Shown here one piece after another: positions 24,821-32,213 of a DNA stretch of 45,801 bases. The translations under genes and the position numbers were made by a program. A model generated the notes under the pieces. The model saw only the letters and a list, made by a program, of their open reading frames with translations, searched no databases and was not told the origin of the DNA. Origin of the DNA: Bdellovibrionales bacterium (GTDB lineage Bacteria; Bdellovibrionota; Bdellovibrionia; Bdellovibrionales; UBA1609); assembly GCA_023301025.1 (NCBI GenBank), contig JALZUR010000013.1, positions 1 through 45,801 of the forward strand. Reading direction: 5' to 3'. Every line of letters begins with the position of its first letter. The stretch's first letter is position 1.

Positions 24821-25437
24821 GTGATTCAAAAAATACAGGTTGGTCACGTGAGGAGATGGCCAAAAAAGCTTCTGAAGAGATTCAAGATGGTTTTTCTGTA
24901 AATTTAGGTATTGGAATACCAACTTTAGTAGCTAATTATATACCCAAAGATATGTCTGTAATGCTTCAAAGCGAAAATGGGCTTTTAGGTATGGGAGAAT
25001 TCCCATTAGATTCTGAAATTGATGCAGATCTTATAAATGCAGGAAAGCAAACAGTAACTGTTGTTAAAGGGGCTTCATTTTTTTCATCTGCTGAAAGTTT
25101 TGCAATGATTAGAGGTCAGCACATTGACTTAACTATTCTGGGTGCAATGGAGGTTTCAAAAGATGGAGACATTGCAAATTGGATGATTCCTGGAAAAATG
25201 GTTAAAGGCATGGGTGGAGCTATGGATCTTGTCGCTTCTGCAAAAAAAGTAGTAGTGGTCATGCAACATACTGATAAAAATGGAAACTCCAAGCTTGTAG
25301 ACAGATGCAGCCTACCCTTAACTGGGGTCAAATGTGTTACAAAAGTTATAACTAATTTAGGTGTTTTTAACGTTGAAGAGGGTAAGTTTAAAACTTTAGA
25401 ACTAGCCCCTGGAGTAGAAAAAGCCCCATTCAACTGA
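24817..25437 (+). CDS. scoB: 3-oxoacid CoA-transferase subunit B
   Basis: Beta subunit carrying the catalytic Glu53 (SENGLLGMG), which forms the glutamyl-CoA thioester. 206 residues, complete. [13 protein letters not shown] and [18 protein letters not shown] are family blocks. Translation is coupled to subunit A by a four-base overlap. The stop codon lies inside the loop of the terminator hairpin that ends the operon. Confidence 0.93.
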   Translation: MSDSKNTGWSREEMAKKASEEIQDGFSVNLGIGIPTLVANYIPKDMSVMLQSENGLLGMGEFPLDSEIDADLINAGKQTVTVVKGASFFSSAESFAMIRGQHIDLTILGAMEVSKDGDIANWMIPGKMVKGMGGAMDLVASAKKVVVVMQHTDKNGNSKLVDRCSLPLTGVKCVTKVITNLGVFNVEEGKFKTLELAPGVEKAPFN

Positions 25438-25449
25438 TAGGGCTTTTTT
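25418..25449 (+). terminator. Intrinsic terminator of the thiolase-CoA-transferase operon
   Basis: Stem AAAAAGCCC (25418-25426) / GGGCTTTTT (25440-25448), 13-base loop, continuing to T6 at 25444-25449. The left arm is the last codons of scoB and the scoB stop is in the loop. Confidence 0.85.
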
Positions 25450-25474
25450 GATCAAAGTAAAATATGTATTTTGA

Positions 25475-25502
25475 TTTAAAGCGTTCTTTTAAGTGCTTTA
25501 AA
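25475..25502 (-). terminator. Hairpin after the secreted orphan gene
   Basis: Perfect inverted repeat TTTAAAGC (25475-25482) / GCTTTAAA (25495-25502), 12-base loop, ten bases after the stop of the minus-strand secreted protein. T-tract weak (TCAAAAT), so termination is only possible. Confidence 0.4.
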
Positions 25503-25511
25503 AGTAGAAAT

Positions 25512-25958
25512 TTAGAACTTGATTGGCGGCAGAAGTTCTTCATCCAGAGGTGGTCTCATAATTGAGTGAACCGAGCCGGCAACAACAGCATCTACGCTTA
25601 CAATTGCTCCTGCACTGTCGAGCCCAGCTAAAACAAGAACGGGAAGTCTTTCATTAGATGGAGTTGGTGAATTCTTAAGAATCTCTTCAATACTGCTGTA
25701 AGAAACCTCTGACACAACATAAATTGGAAGGTCAATGTCACCCTCTTGTTGAGTTTCAATAAAAATTATGGGCAGCTCAGAAGCAGCAACAACTTGGCCG
25801 TTTTCAACAAGCCCAGCTATTAAGGCTGAGGACTGTGAGTCAGTTTCAATTGTATTTATTGGGTTGAGATCTTGCGTTCCCTGATACTCTTCATGGTTAA
25901 TAGCGTAGCTAGTACAAGTGAATAAAATTGTAAGTGTTAAAATAAGTAGTTTTCTCAT
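25512..25958 (-). CDS. Small secreted protein, unknown family
   Basis: Start chosen at ATG 25958 (MRKLLILTLTILFTCTSYA), 148 residues, because that gives a clean signal peptide (cut after SYA, residue 19) and GGAG lies about ten bases upstream; an ATG at 26003 would put 15 polar residues in front. The mature part has no Cys, is acidic and rich in Ile, Val, Pro and Ser (LPIIFIETQQ, LPVLVLAGLDSAGAIVSV). Periplasmic or secreted. I recognise no domain. It converges with the CoA-transferase operon. Confidence 0.62.
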   Translation of the reverse strand: MRKLLILTLTILFTCTSYAINHEEYQGTQDLNPINTIETDSQSSALIAGLVENGQVVAASELPIIFIETQQEGDIDLPIYVVSEVSYSSIEEILKNSPTPSNERLPVLVLAGLDSAGAIVSVDAVVAGSVHSIMRPPLDEELLPPIKF

Positions 25959-26120
25959 AGCGTTTAGTCTCCAATTGGGATGTTTTCCCAAATTAGTGGA
26001 CAACGTACAATAGCACTTAACTTAAATGTATTACTTTTAGTAATAATCAAAAAATAGACAGTTTTCGGGTAACATATATACAAGTGCATAAGCTATGCTT
26101 TTAGTAAATAAAAGGCTTAT

Positions 26121-26879
26121 CTATTTAATATATTTTTTGAACTCTTCAGCTATAAGAAGTTCTTCTTCGTAAGATAAGCTTTTCTTAAATTTAGCCCCAG
26201 ATCTGCCTTTTACCAAGGCTTCACACTCAGACCATGTCTTATTAATACTAAGTTTTCCATCAACTACACTGATATAAGAGAAAGCCTTTTTATTAGATCT
26301 GTTTTTTTTACTGACTGAGTTTTTAGAGCTGTCTTTTTTTAAATATTTTCCACTCTCTACAAGCTCTATATCTTTAAAAAGATCCACATCGTAGGAACTA
26401 TAGCTTCCTTCATAAAGATCACAATCACCATTTTTAGAATAAGATACAGCAATTTGATCTACTCTCTCATTTGGCAGAAAATCACTGTGCCCTGGCACAT
26501 AAAACCAACTCACCCTAGAGTTCATTTTATCTAAGATCGTATCTACTGACATCCAAAGATCTTTGTTTAAGACTTCTTTTCCCGTACTTGTTTTCCAAGA
26601 CTTTTGCTTCCAAGAAAAAATCCATTTTGTAATGCCATTAATAAAATACATTGAGTCTGTGTAAACATGAATATTATCTTTAACTTCAGATAAACAAACT
26701 AAAGAATCTAAAATGGCAGTCATCTCCATTCTATTGTTAGTCGTACTCATAAAAGCCTTACCTAACTCTACGACTGTTTTATTTGGAGCATATATGATTG
26801 CACCATATCCACCCTTACCCGGATTGTTAGAACATGCACCATCAGTAAAAATATAATAAGTTTCTGGTTTTGGATTCAT
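26121..26879 (-). CDS. rnhA: Ribonuclease HI with C-terminal hybrid-binding (viroplasmin-like) domain
   Basis: Cuts RNA in RNA:DNA hybrids (R-loops, primers). The catalytic domain spans 1 to about 150: Asp13 (FTDGACSNNPGKGGYGA), Glu52 (NNRMEMTA), Asp75 (VYTDSMY), His131 and Asp141 (NERVDQIA), all four acidic residues present. A Ser/Lys-rich linker (about 178-198) leads to a second domain at 199-236 (KTWSECEALVKGRSGAKFKK) that matches the caulimovirus VI/RNase H1 hybrid-binding domain. In eukaryotic RNase H1 this domain is N-terminal; here it is C-terminal. 252 residues versus about 155 for E. coli. It follows the SNF2 helicase gene by 79 bases. Confidence 0.9.
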   Translation of the reverse strand: MNPKPETYYIFTDGACSNNPGKGGYGAIIYAPNKTVVELGKAFMSTTNNRMEMTAILDSLVCLSEVKDNIHVYTDSMYFINGITKWIFSWKQKSWKTSTGKEVLNKDLWMSVDTILDKMNSRVSWFYVPGHSDFLPNERVDQIAVSYSKNGDCDLYEGSYSSYDVDLFKDIELVESGKYLKKDSSKNSVSKKNRSNKKAFSYISVVDGKLSINKTWSECEALVKGRSGAKFKKSLSYEEELLIAEEFKKYIK

Positions 26880-26958
26880 ATTAGTATCTTTATTTCACTG
26901 TATATTTACTTAAGTCTATTTATTTTTCTATTTAATCTTTAATTAAGATATTCACTTT

Positions 26959-29900
26959 TTAACTTAATAGGTACTCAAAATCTTTTTTACTAAGCCCAGC
27001 AGAGCCAGTAAATGTCCCCTCTTTAAGTGTTTGACTGTCTTTTTCAAGTAGACCTTCAAAAGCCTCTTTTTTAATCCTCTTAAGCTCTTGAATCTTCTCT
27101 TCAATAGAATTTTTCATAATATATCTGTAAACATGAACATTTTTAGTCTGACCAATACGGTGCGCTCTATCAGTACCTTGATTTTCTGCAGCGGGATTCC
27201 ACCAAGGCTCTACATGTAAAATGTAACTTGCTTTCGTAAGATTCAGTCCAACTCCACCTGTTTTTAAAGTCATAAGTAAAGCCTTAGGCCCCTCAGTGTT
27301 AAATTCAGCAAGTACATTTTCTCTTTTTTTCTGAGTAAGTTTTCCAGTAATTGCAAGAGGGGTTATACCTCTTTTTAATAACTCATCTTTAATTGTATCC
27401 AATGTAAGAATAAAATTTGTAAAAACTAAAACACTGTTTCCAGATTCAACAAGCTCTTGTGTTCTATCTACAACCAAAGAAAGCTTGGGGCTCAATTTAT
27501 TATAATTAGTGTCAATGATAGCATTGGGACAAGAGCAAATTTGTCTAAGTTTCATAAGAGCTGCAAACATTTGAATTTGTGTTTTAGACTCACCTTGAGC
27601 ATTGATAAGACTTTGAACTTTAGTGTTCCAAACCATGGCTACATTTTTATAAATTTCTTTTTGCTGATCATCAAAATTAATTTTTACAACAGACTCTGTT
27701 TTTTCAGGAAGTTCTTTTAACACTTGTGACTTAGTTCTTCTTAATACAAGAGGCTTTGTTTTAAGTTTTAAGTAATCCACCTCGCTGCGACCCACTTGTC
27801 CTGCAGCAACTTTTCTAGGTCCATAGACTCTTAAAAAAGACTTATAATCCCCCAAAGCACCAGGAACAGTAAGGTCAACTAAAGAGAAGTACTCACCATA
27901 ATGATTCTCCATAGGTGTACCAGATAAACAAATCTTAAAATCTGCGTTTAAATTTCTAGAGACTTCTGACCTAATAGATTTAATATTTTTAAGCTGTTGA
28001 GCTTCATCAAAAACAATTATATTCCACTCTTGATCTTTGAAAAATTCTTGATGCTCTGACATAAGGCCATAAGTACAAATAAGGATATCAACATCTTCTC
28101 TATTTTCTGTTTTTAACCATTCTCTTGAAAAACTAGCGGTCTTAAGACAAGAAGCAAATTTTCGAGTTTCACTCTCCCAGTTGTAAACTAAAGACGTTGG
28201 CACCACGACTAAGACTTTTTTCTTACCTTCAGTATTTTTAAGGTGATTTAAAAAAGCCAAAATCTGAACGGTCTTACCAAGACCCATATCATCAGCTAAA
28301 ATACCACCAAGACCTAACCTATAAAGCTGAACTAGCCATGAGACTCCAGTTTCTTGAAATGGCTTAAGAATTCCATCAAAATTATCTAACTCAACTTTTA
28401 CAGATTCACCAATCCTATCATACTCAGAAGCAACTCGATCCCAATCAAGACCTCCTTCAACAGGCAGCCCTGCATGCTTCAAAGCTAAGATGTCTAGAAC
28501 ATGAGTTCTATAGCTTCCTGTTGTATCAGAAGTGTCATTTGGATCTTTTTGCTTACTGTCTTTTTTGTCTGTTCTTTGCCAAAAATAGTTAAGCCACTTA
28601 ACAACAGGAGATTTGTCTTCTGATATATAATAAAGTTTTCCTTGATAACGAATTAAAGAGTTTTTTTGAAAGGTTTTCGCCTCATCTTCTGTTATTTCTT
28701 TTCCATCAAAGTAATACTTTGGATCTAAATCAAACCAATCAGAGCCTTTTCCTTGATTTATATCTTGAACTTCAATTTTCGCCTCTAGTAAGTTTGAGTT
28801 AAAGCTCTGTATGGTCTCTTTTTCTAAATGACAAATGTTATCTTCCATAAATTTTCCAACCTCAAAGCTGAAAGGAAAATTCATTTCTAGTACAGTTTCA
28901 CTAGATTTTTGTGCCAAATTAAATTTAAAATTTTCTAAATGGTCCATATAAAAAAGTGATGATTTATAAAATCTCTCCATTTCAGAAAGCATTGGAAAGA
29001 TGAAAGCAAATATAGCATCTGAAAAATCAAGACCTACGACGCTACCCTCATTGATAGTGTTTTGATTGTACCCTTCATCTTCAGAAAGAAGCTTAAAAGC
29101 TGAATGAACCTTGTCTTTAAATGTATCAGACAAAAGTGTTGAAATACTGTCTTTTGTTGATGCTTCTAATTGATCAAAGATAAAAGGTTCTAGTTTTTGC
29201 CATACAACTTCAAAATTAAGCTCTCCTCTTCCAAGAAGGCTCATTTTAGAAAGTGCAATGAAGAAGCCTGAGCTCTTTAAAAGCTTGATCTCATTAAAAC
29301 GCTTAGGGCCTTTAATAGCGAGCTGAGCGGCTTCACTACCTAAGAAAGTTGCAAGCCCATGTTTAAAACCTATCAGTATCTTTAAAACTTTATTTAAGAT
29401 AAAATCAGATTGTCCAGACTCATGATACAAACCAATATATGACTTATCATCCGTTTTAAAGTTTAGAGTAAGAGGTTTAGATTTTTTATTCTTTAAAGAA
29501 AAAGAGAGGTCAACACTGTCGGGAAAAACCTTATTCAATTCTTCTAGTTTAGACAAAGGATCCTCAAAAAAAGAACTCTCATAGGAAATTGAACTAGATA
29601 GATTGTCTTTTTCGACGGTAAAGCCTAAAGACTTATACATAAACTTTAATCTATCCGCTAAAAACAAGGACTTTAAATTTTCTCTAATACGTTCTTCATC
29701 ACTGTATAAAAGAGTTTTAGATTCAGTATCGTGGTATAAGCCACCTAAGAGTCTAACTTTTTTGAGATCAAAATCATGACTAACATTAAAAGTAAGTTTT
29801 GAATCCTCAAAATTTAAACTGTGTTCTACAAAAAGTACATCTTTGTAAATAAAATTTTCGACAACAGGAGATACTCTAAAATCTAATTCAAGATCTGCAT

Positions 29901-30303
29901 TCAGCTCATAAAGATGAAGTTTTAGATTTTTTTTAGTCGTTGCAGCCATAATAAGTTTTGTAAGATATTCTTGCTCCTTACTCTCAAGAACTTTTTGACC
30001 TTGATAGACTTGATAGGACCAGTCAAAAACTTTTCCATCAACAGCTAAACTGTCAATAAAATCTCTTTCAGCTTTCTCTGCAAGATACATCGATAAACTC
30101 TTAGCTTTATTATTCGTATCAACTAAATATACTAAGTTAAAAAGTTCTGGAATATTTTGATTTAAACCATCTTGATCAATTGCTTTTTCATTAGCTAAAA
30201 TATCTAAAGCCACTTCTTCCTCAACTAAGATCTTATTCTTTGTTGGTAAAAAAACCTTTAAATCTGACGATTCTAATTCTGAAGGACCACTTATTTTGTT
30301 CAC
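26959..30303 (-). CDS. SNF2-family DNA translocase/helicase-like ATPase
   Basis: 1,114 residues. The C-terminal half is a complete SNF2 motor: Walker A ADDMGLGKTVQ (about 670), VPTSLVYNW, DExx box FDEAQQLKN (about 768), LSGTPMEN, and the helicase C half with VFTNFILTLDTI, LKTGGVGLNLTKA and EPWWNPAAENQGTDRAHRIG. The first 600 or so residues have no motif I recognise (acidic, Phe/Leu/Ser-rich) and probably form a target- or protein-binding region, as in other bacterial SNF2 proteins. Such proteins remodel DNA-bound complexes such as RNA polymerase or nucleoid proteins. The start appears to be GTG at 30303 with AAG next to it and no spaced SD. It is on the same strand as rnhA, 79 bases upstream of it. 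Confidence 0.88.
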   Translation of the reverse strand: MNKISGPSELESSDLKVFLPTKNKILVEEEVALDILANEKAIDQDGLNQNIPELFNLVYLVDTNNKAKSLSMYLAEKAERDFIDSLAVDGKVFDWSYQVYQGQKVLESKEQEYLTKLIMAATTKKNLKLHLYELNADLELDFRVSPVVENFIYKDVLFVEHSLNFEDSKLTFNVSHDFDLKKVRLLGGLYHDTESKTLLYSDEERIRENLKSLFLADRLKFMYKSLGFTVEKDNLSSSISYESSFFEDPLSKLEELNKVFPDSVDLSFSLKNKKSKPLTLNFKTDDKSYIGLYHESGQSDFILNKVLKILIGFKHGLATFLGSEAAQLAIKGPKRFNEIKLLKSSGFFIALSKMSLLGRGELNFEVVWQKLEPFIFDQLEASTKDSISTLLSDTFKDKVHSAFKLLSEDEGYNQNTINEGSVVGLDFSDAIFAFIFPMLSEMERFYKSSLFYMDHLENFKFNLAQKSSETVLEMNFPFSFEVGKFMEDNICHLEKETIQSFNSNLLEAKIEVQDINQGKGSDWFDLDPKYYFDGKEITEDEAKTFQKNSLIRYQGKLYYISEDKSPVVKWLNYFWQRTDKKDSKQKDPNDTSDTTGSYRTHVLDILALKHAGLPVEGGLDWDRVASEYDRIGESVKVELDNFDGILKPFQETGVSWLVQLYRLGLGGILADDMGLGKTVQILAFLNHLKNTEGKKKVLVVVPTSLVYNWESETRKFASCLKTASFSREWLKTENREDVDILICTYGLMSEHQEFFKDQEWNIIVFDEAQQLKNIKSIRSEVSRNLNADFKICLSGTPMENHYGEYFSLVDLTVPGALGDYKSFLRVYGPRKVAAGQVGRSEVDYLKLKTKPLVLRRTKSQVLKELPEKTESVVKINFDDQQKEIYKNVAMVWNTKVQSLINAQGESKTQIQMFAALMKLRQICSCPNAIIDTNYNKLSPKLSLVVDRTQELVESGNSVLVFTNFILTLDTIKDELLKRGITPLAITGKLTQKKRENVLAEFNTEGPKALLMTLKTGGVGLNLTKASYILHVEPWWNPAAENQGTDRAHRIGQTKNVHVYRYIMKNSIEEKIQELKRIKKEAFEGLLEKDSQTLKEGTFTGSAGLSKKDFEYLLS

Positions 30304-30502
30304 CTTATAACAAAAAAGAAAAAGCCTCTAAAAGTCAACTACATGCTTATTAAATACACTATATTATGCTGATTTTTAATAAATTAAGGCATAAAAGCTA
30401 CGAATGTTTCAAAATAAGATTTTTAAAGCCTATTTGCTACTTTTTGTAATTTAAAACAACAATTTAACTTCATTTAATCTCAGAACAAACCGAACATAAC
30501 GT

Positions 30503-31045
30503 ATGAATAAAAATTTTTTAAGTGTCCTTCTTTTTGTTTTTTTAGTGCTACCAATAACAATGTTTTCTTACCAAAACTGTTCAGAATTGCCTGCTGAAGA
30601 TCTTGAAAATCTTGCACAAAAAGTTGATCTTAATGGATATGAACCACTTATCATCACGGATTTAAATCAAATAGATTCAAAAATAACTCTAAATTGTACA
30701 AATACAAATGACTTAGAAAATGTATTCTATAGTTCTAAAGATCATATTTGTGCCATCGCTAAAAGTGAGTGTGAATCTGAACAGTTAATAGAATTAGGAT
30801 TTTCACTTGATGAACAAGAAAACTGTTTTGACGCACAAGACTCAGAAGAGATGAGTCTGAATGGCTTTTCTAGACTTAGTCCAGAAGAGCTTGGCTATGA
30901 ATCGACTGCTTCTGCGTGTACACAAATTGTAATAGATCATGTAAATCTATTCACTCGTGAGTGCTCTTTGGCTATAAATGGTTGTCAGATAAACTTCTTA
31001 AGTTCAAGCAACTTTATTGAAGATAAATTTTCAATCTGTCAGTAG
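30503..31045 (+). CDS. Cys-rich exported protein, possible lipoprotein, unknown family
   Basis: 180 residues, not recognised. Hydrophobic N-terminus (residues 4-22) then FSYQNC with Cys26. If Cys26 is the lipid-modified residue (the preceding Tyr-Gln-Asn is not a canonical lipobox), eight Cys remain in the mature part (65, 83, 90, 108, 139, 154, 161, 179), an even number suited to disulfides. Acidic overall. Weak SD (no AGG within 12 bases of ATG). Probably envelope-bound and lineage-specific; no role can be told from neighbours, which are a divergent SNF2 gene and a convergent small gene. Confidence 0.65.
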   Translation: MNKNFLSVLLFVFLVLPITMFSYQNCSELPAEDLENLAQKVDLNGYEPLIITDLNQIDSKITLNCTNTNDLENVFYSSKDHICAIAKSECESEQLIELGFSLDEQENCFDAQDSEEMSLNGFSRLSPEELGYESTASACTQIVIDHVNLFTRECSLAINGCQINFLSSSNFIEDKFSICQ

Positions 31046-31090
31046 ATAAACTTCAATTTTAGCGTTTAATCTAAGCGCTTTTAAATAGGT

Positions 31091-31231
31091 CTAATTTAAA
31101 GTTAATCGTAAATAATAAGCTGTTTTATCTATTTCAAAAAATAAATAAGACTCATAGCTTCCAATATTAATCTTTTTTACTGGTATTCCCATTTTTTTTA
31201 TAAAAGAATTCAATTTTGCATCATTCAACAT
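31091..31231 (-). CDS. Small protein, 46 residues, unknown
   Basis: ATG at 31231 with strong SD (GAGGAG, 7-base spacing), stop TAG at 31091-31093. It begins MLNDAKLNSFIKKMG and contains IGSYESYLFFEIDKTAYYL, giving a Lys-rich amphipathic start and a Tyr/Phe-rich second half; no signal peptide or membrane span. It lies 164 bases after the merR-like gene on the same strand and just past the convergent Cys-rich gene. The SD and intact frame are the only evidence; AT-rich sequence makes chance ORFs of this size possible, but not usually with such an SD. Confidence 0.5.
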   Translation of the reverse strand: MLNDAKLNSFIKKMGIPVKKINIGSYESYLFFEIDKTAYYLRLTLN

Positions 31232-31395
31232 CTAAGCACTCCTCGTTTTAAGAAGTATCTGCAAATGCGAAAATATGTGTATCAAAGCTACACTCTTTAC
31301 AACATAAACCTGTGTCCGAAAATACGGTTTAAAAAGATTCTAAAGGATAAAAAAATCTTAGCACTTATAGTCTAGACCTATCAGCGCAGTGTCAT

Positions 31396-31920
31396 TCAAA
31401 GCAGATCTTTAAAAGACCTTACTTGATCAATTAATCTTTTAAGCTCTAGGCCTAAAGCTAGAAAGTCTTCTTTATTAACGCTTTTTGACTGTTTTAGGGA
31501 TGATTGTTTTGGAGTTGTTTTATGCCAGTCTCTAAGTGCTCTTTTCGCACCAGAAATTGAAAATCTATCTGTATAGAGTAGCTTCCTAATTAAAAGAATT
31601 TTTTCTATTTCTTTTCTCGTATACATTCTTTGATTATTTGGAGCTTTTCTTGGTTTTAAAACAGGAAACTCATTTTCCCAATACCTTAAAATATGATTCT
31701 TTAAACCCAACATCTCTGATACTTCACCAATTTTAAAACCGAGTCTATCGGGAACTAAACTCATAAGAACGTCAATATCTGCTCCAAAGTCTCTATTTAA
31801 GCGAATCTCTTTTTTAGAAATAGAATTTTCTAAACCTTTAGATACATTATTTGTTTCAAGCTGTGCAGTCGATTTGTCATTATCTTCAGATGTAGAGTTG
31901 ATTTTTTCTTGATCAATCAT
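31396..31920 (-). CDS. MerR-family transcriptional regulator
   Basis: 174 residues. The DNA-binding winged helix is at about 62-130: FKIGEVSEMLGLKNHILRYW, then RMYTRKEIEKILLIRKLL. The first 60 residues are an acidic, probably disordered extension; the C-terminus is a short helix rather than a ligand domain. This type of MerR gene stands next to ihfA and pheST in many Proteobacteria (pheS-pheT-ihfA-merR), which is what is seen here. It overlaps ihfA by eight bases. Target genes unknown. Confidence 0.87.
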   Translation of the reverse strand: MIDQEKINSTSEDNDKSTAQLETNNVSKGLENSISKKEIRLNRDFGADIDVLMSLVPDRLGFKIGEVSEMLGLKNHILRYWENEFPVLKPRKAPNNQRMYTRKEIEKILLIRKLLYTDRFSISGAKRALRDWHKTTPKQSSLKQSKSVNKEDFLALGLELKRLIDQVRSFKDLL

Positions 31921-32212
31921 CTTGGTTGATCCTCTTTTTTAAAACCTGACTTGGTTTAAAGCCTAAAACTCTTCTACTAACAATTACTATTTGTTCACCA
32001 GTTTTTGGGTTTCTACCTTTTCTAGGCTTTTTTTGACTAACAACAAAATTTCCGAAGCCAGATATCTTTACTTTGTTTCCAGCAACAAATTCATTTTTTA
32101 GTTCATCCATAACAGACTCAACTAAATCTTGAGCTTCTTTTTTTGAGAAGCCAATCTTTTGATAAAGCTTTTCAATAATATCAATTTTAGTAAGAGTTTT
32201 CTTAATCGACAT
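31913..32212 (-). CDS. ihfA: Integration host factor alpha / HU-family DNA-bending protein
   Basis: 99 residues from ATG 32212 (MSIKKTLTKIDI), chosen because GGGGGG precedes it and the ATG lies right after the pheT stop; an ATG at 32233 would add seven residues. The HU/IHF fold is clear: ISGFGNFVVSQKKPRKGRNP with the DNA-intercalating Pro69 in the beta arm, then the C-terminal helix. IhfA is preferred to HU by its place between pheT and merR. It overlaps merR by eight bases. Confidence 0.9.
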   Translation of the reverse strand: MSIKKTLTKIDIIEKLYQKIGFSKKEAQDLVESVMDELKNEFVAGNKVKISGFGNFVVSQKKPRKGRNPKTGEQIVIVSRRVLGFKPSQVLKKRINQDD

Positions 32213-32213
32213 T

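Noticed and set aside
31046-31395. tRNA gene downstream of merR, as in many pheST-ihfA-merR loci
   Set aside because: No cloverleaf or TTCRA arm on either strand; only a small ORF and AT-rich sequence.
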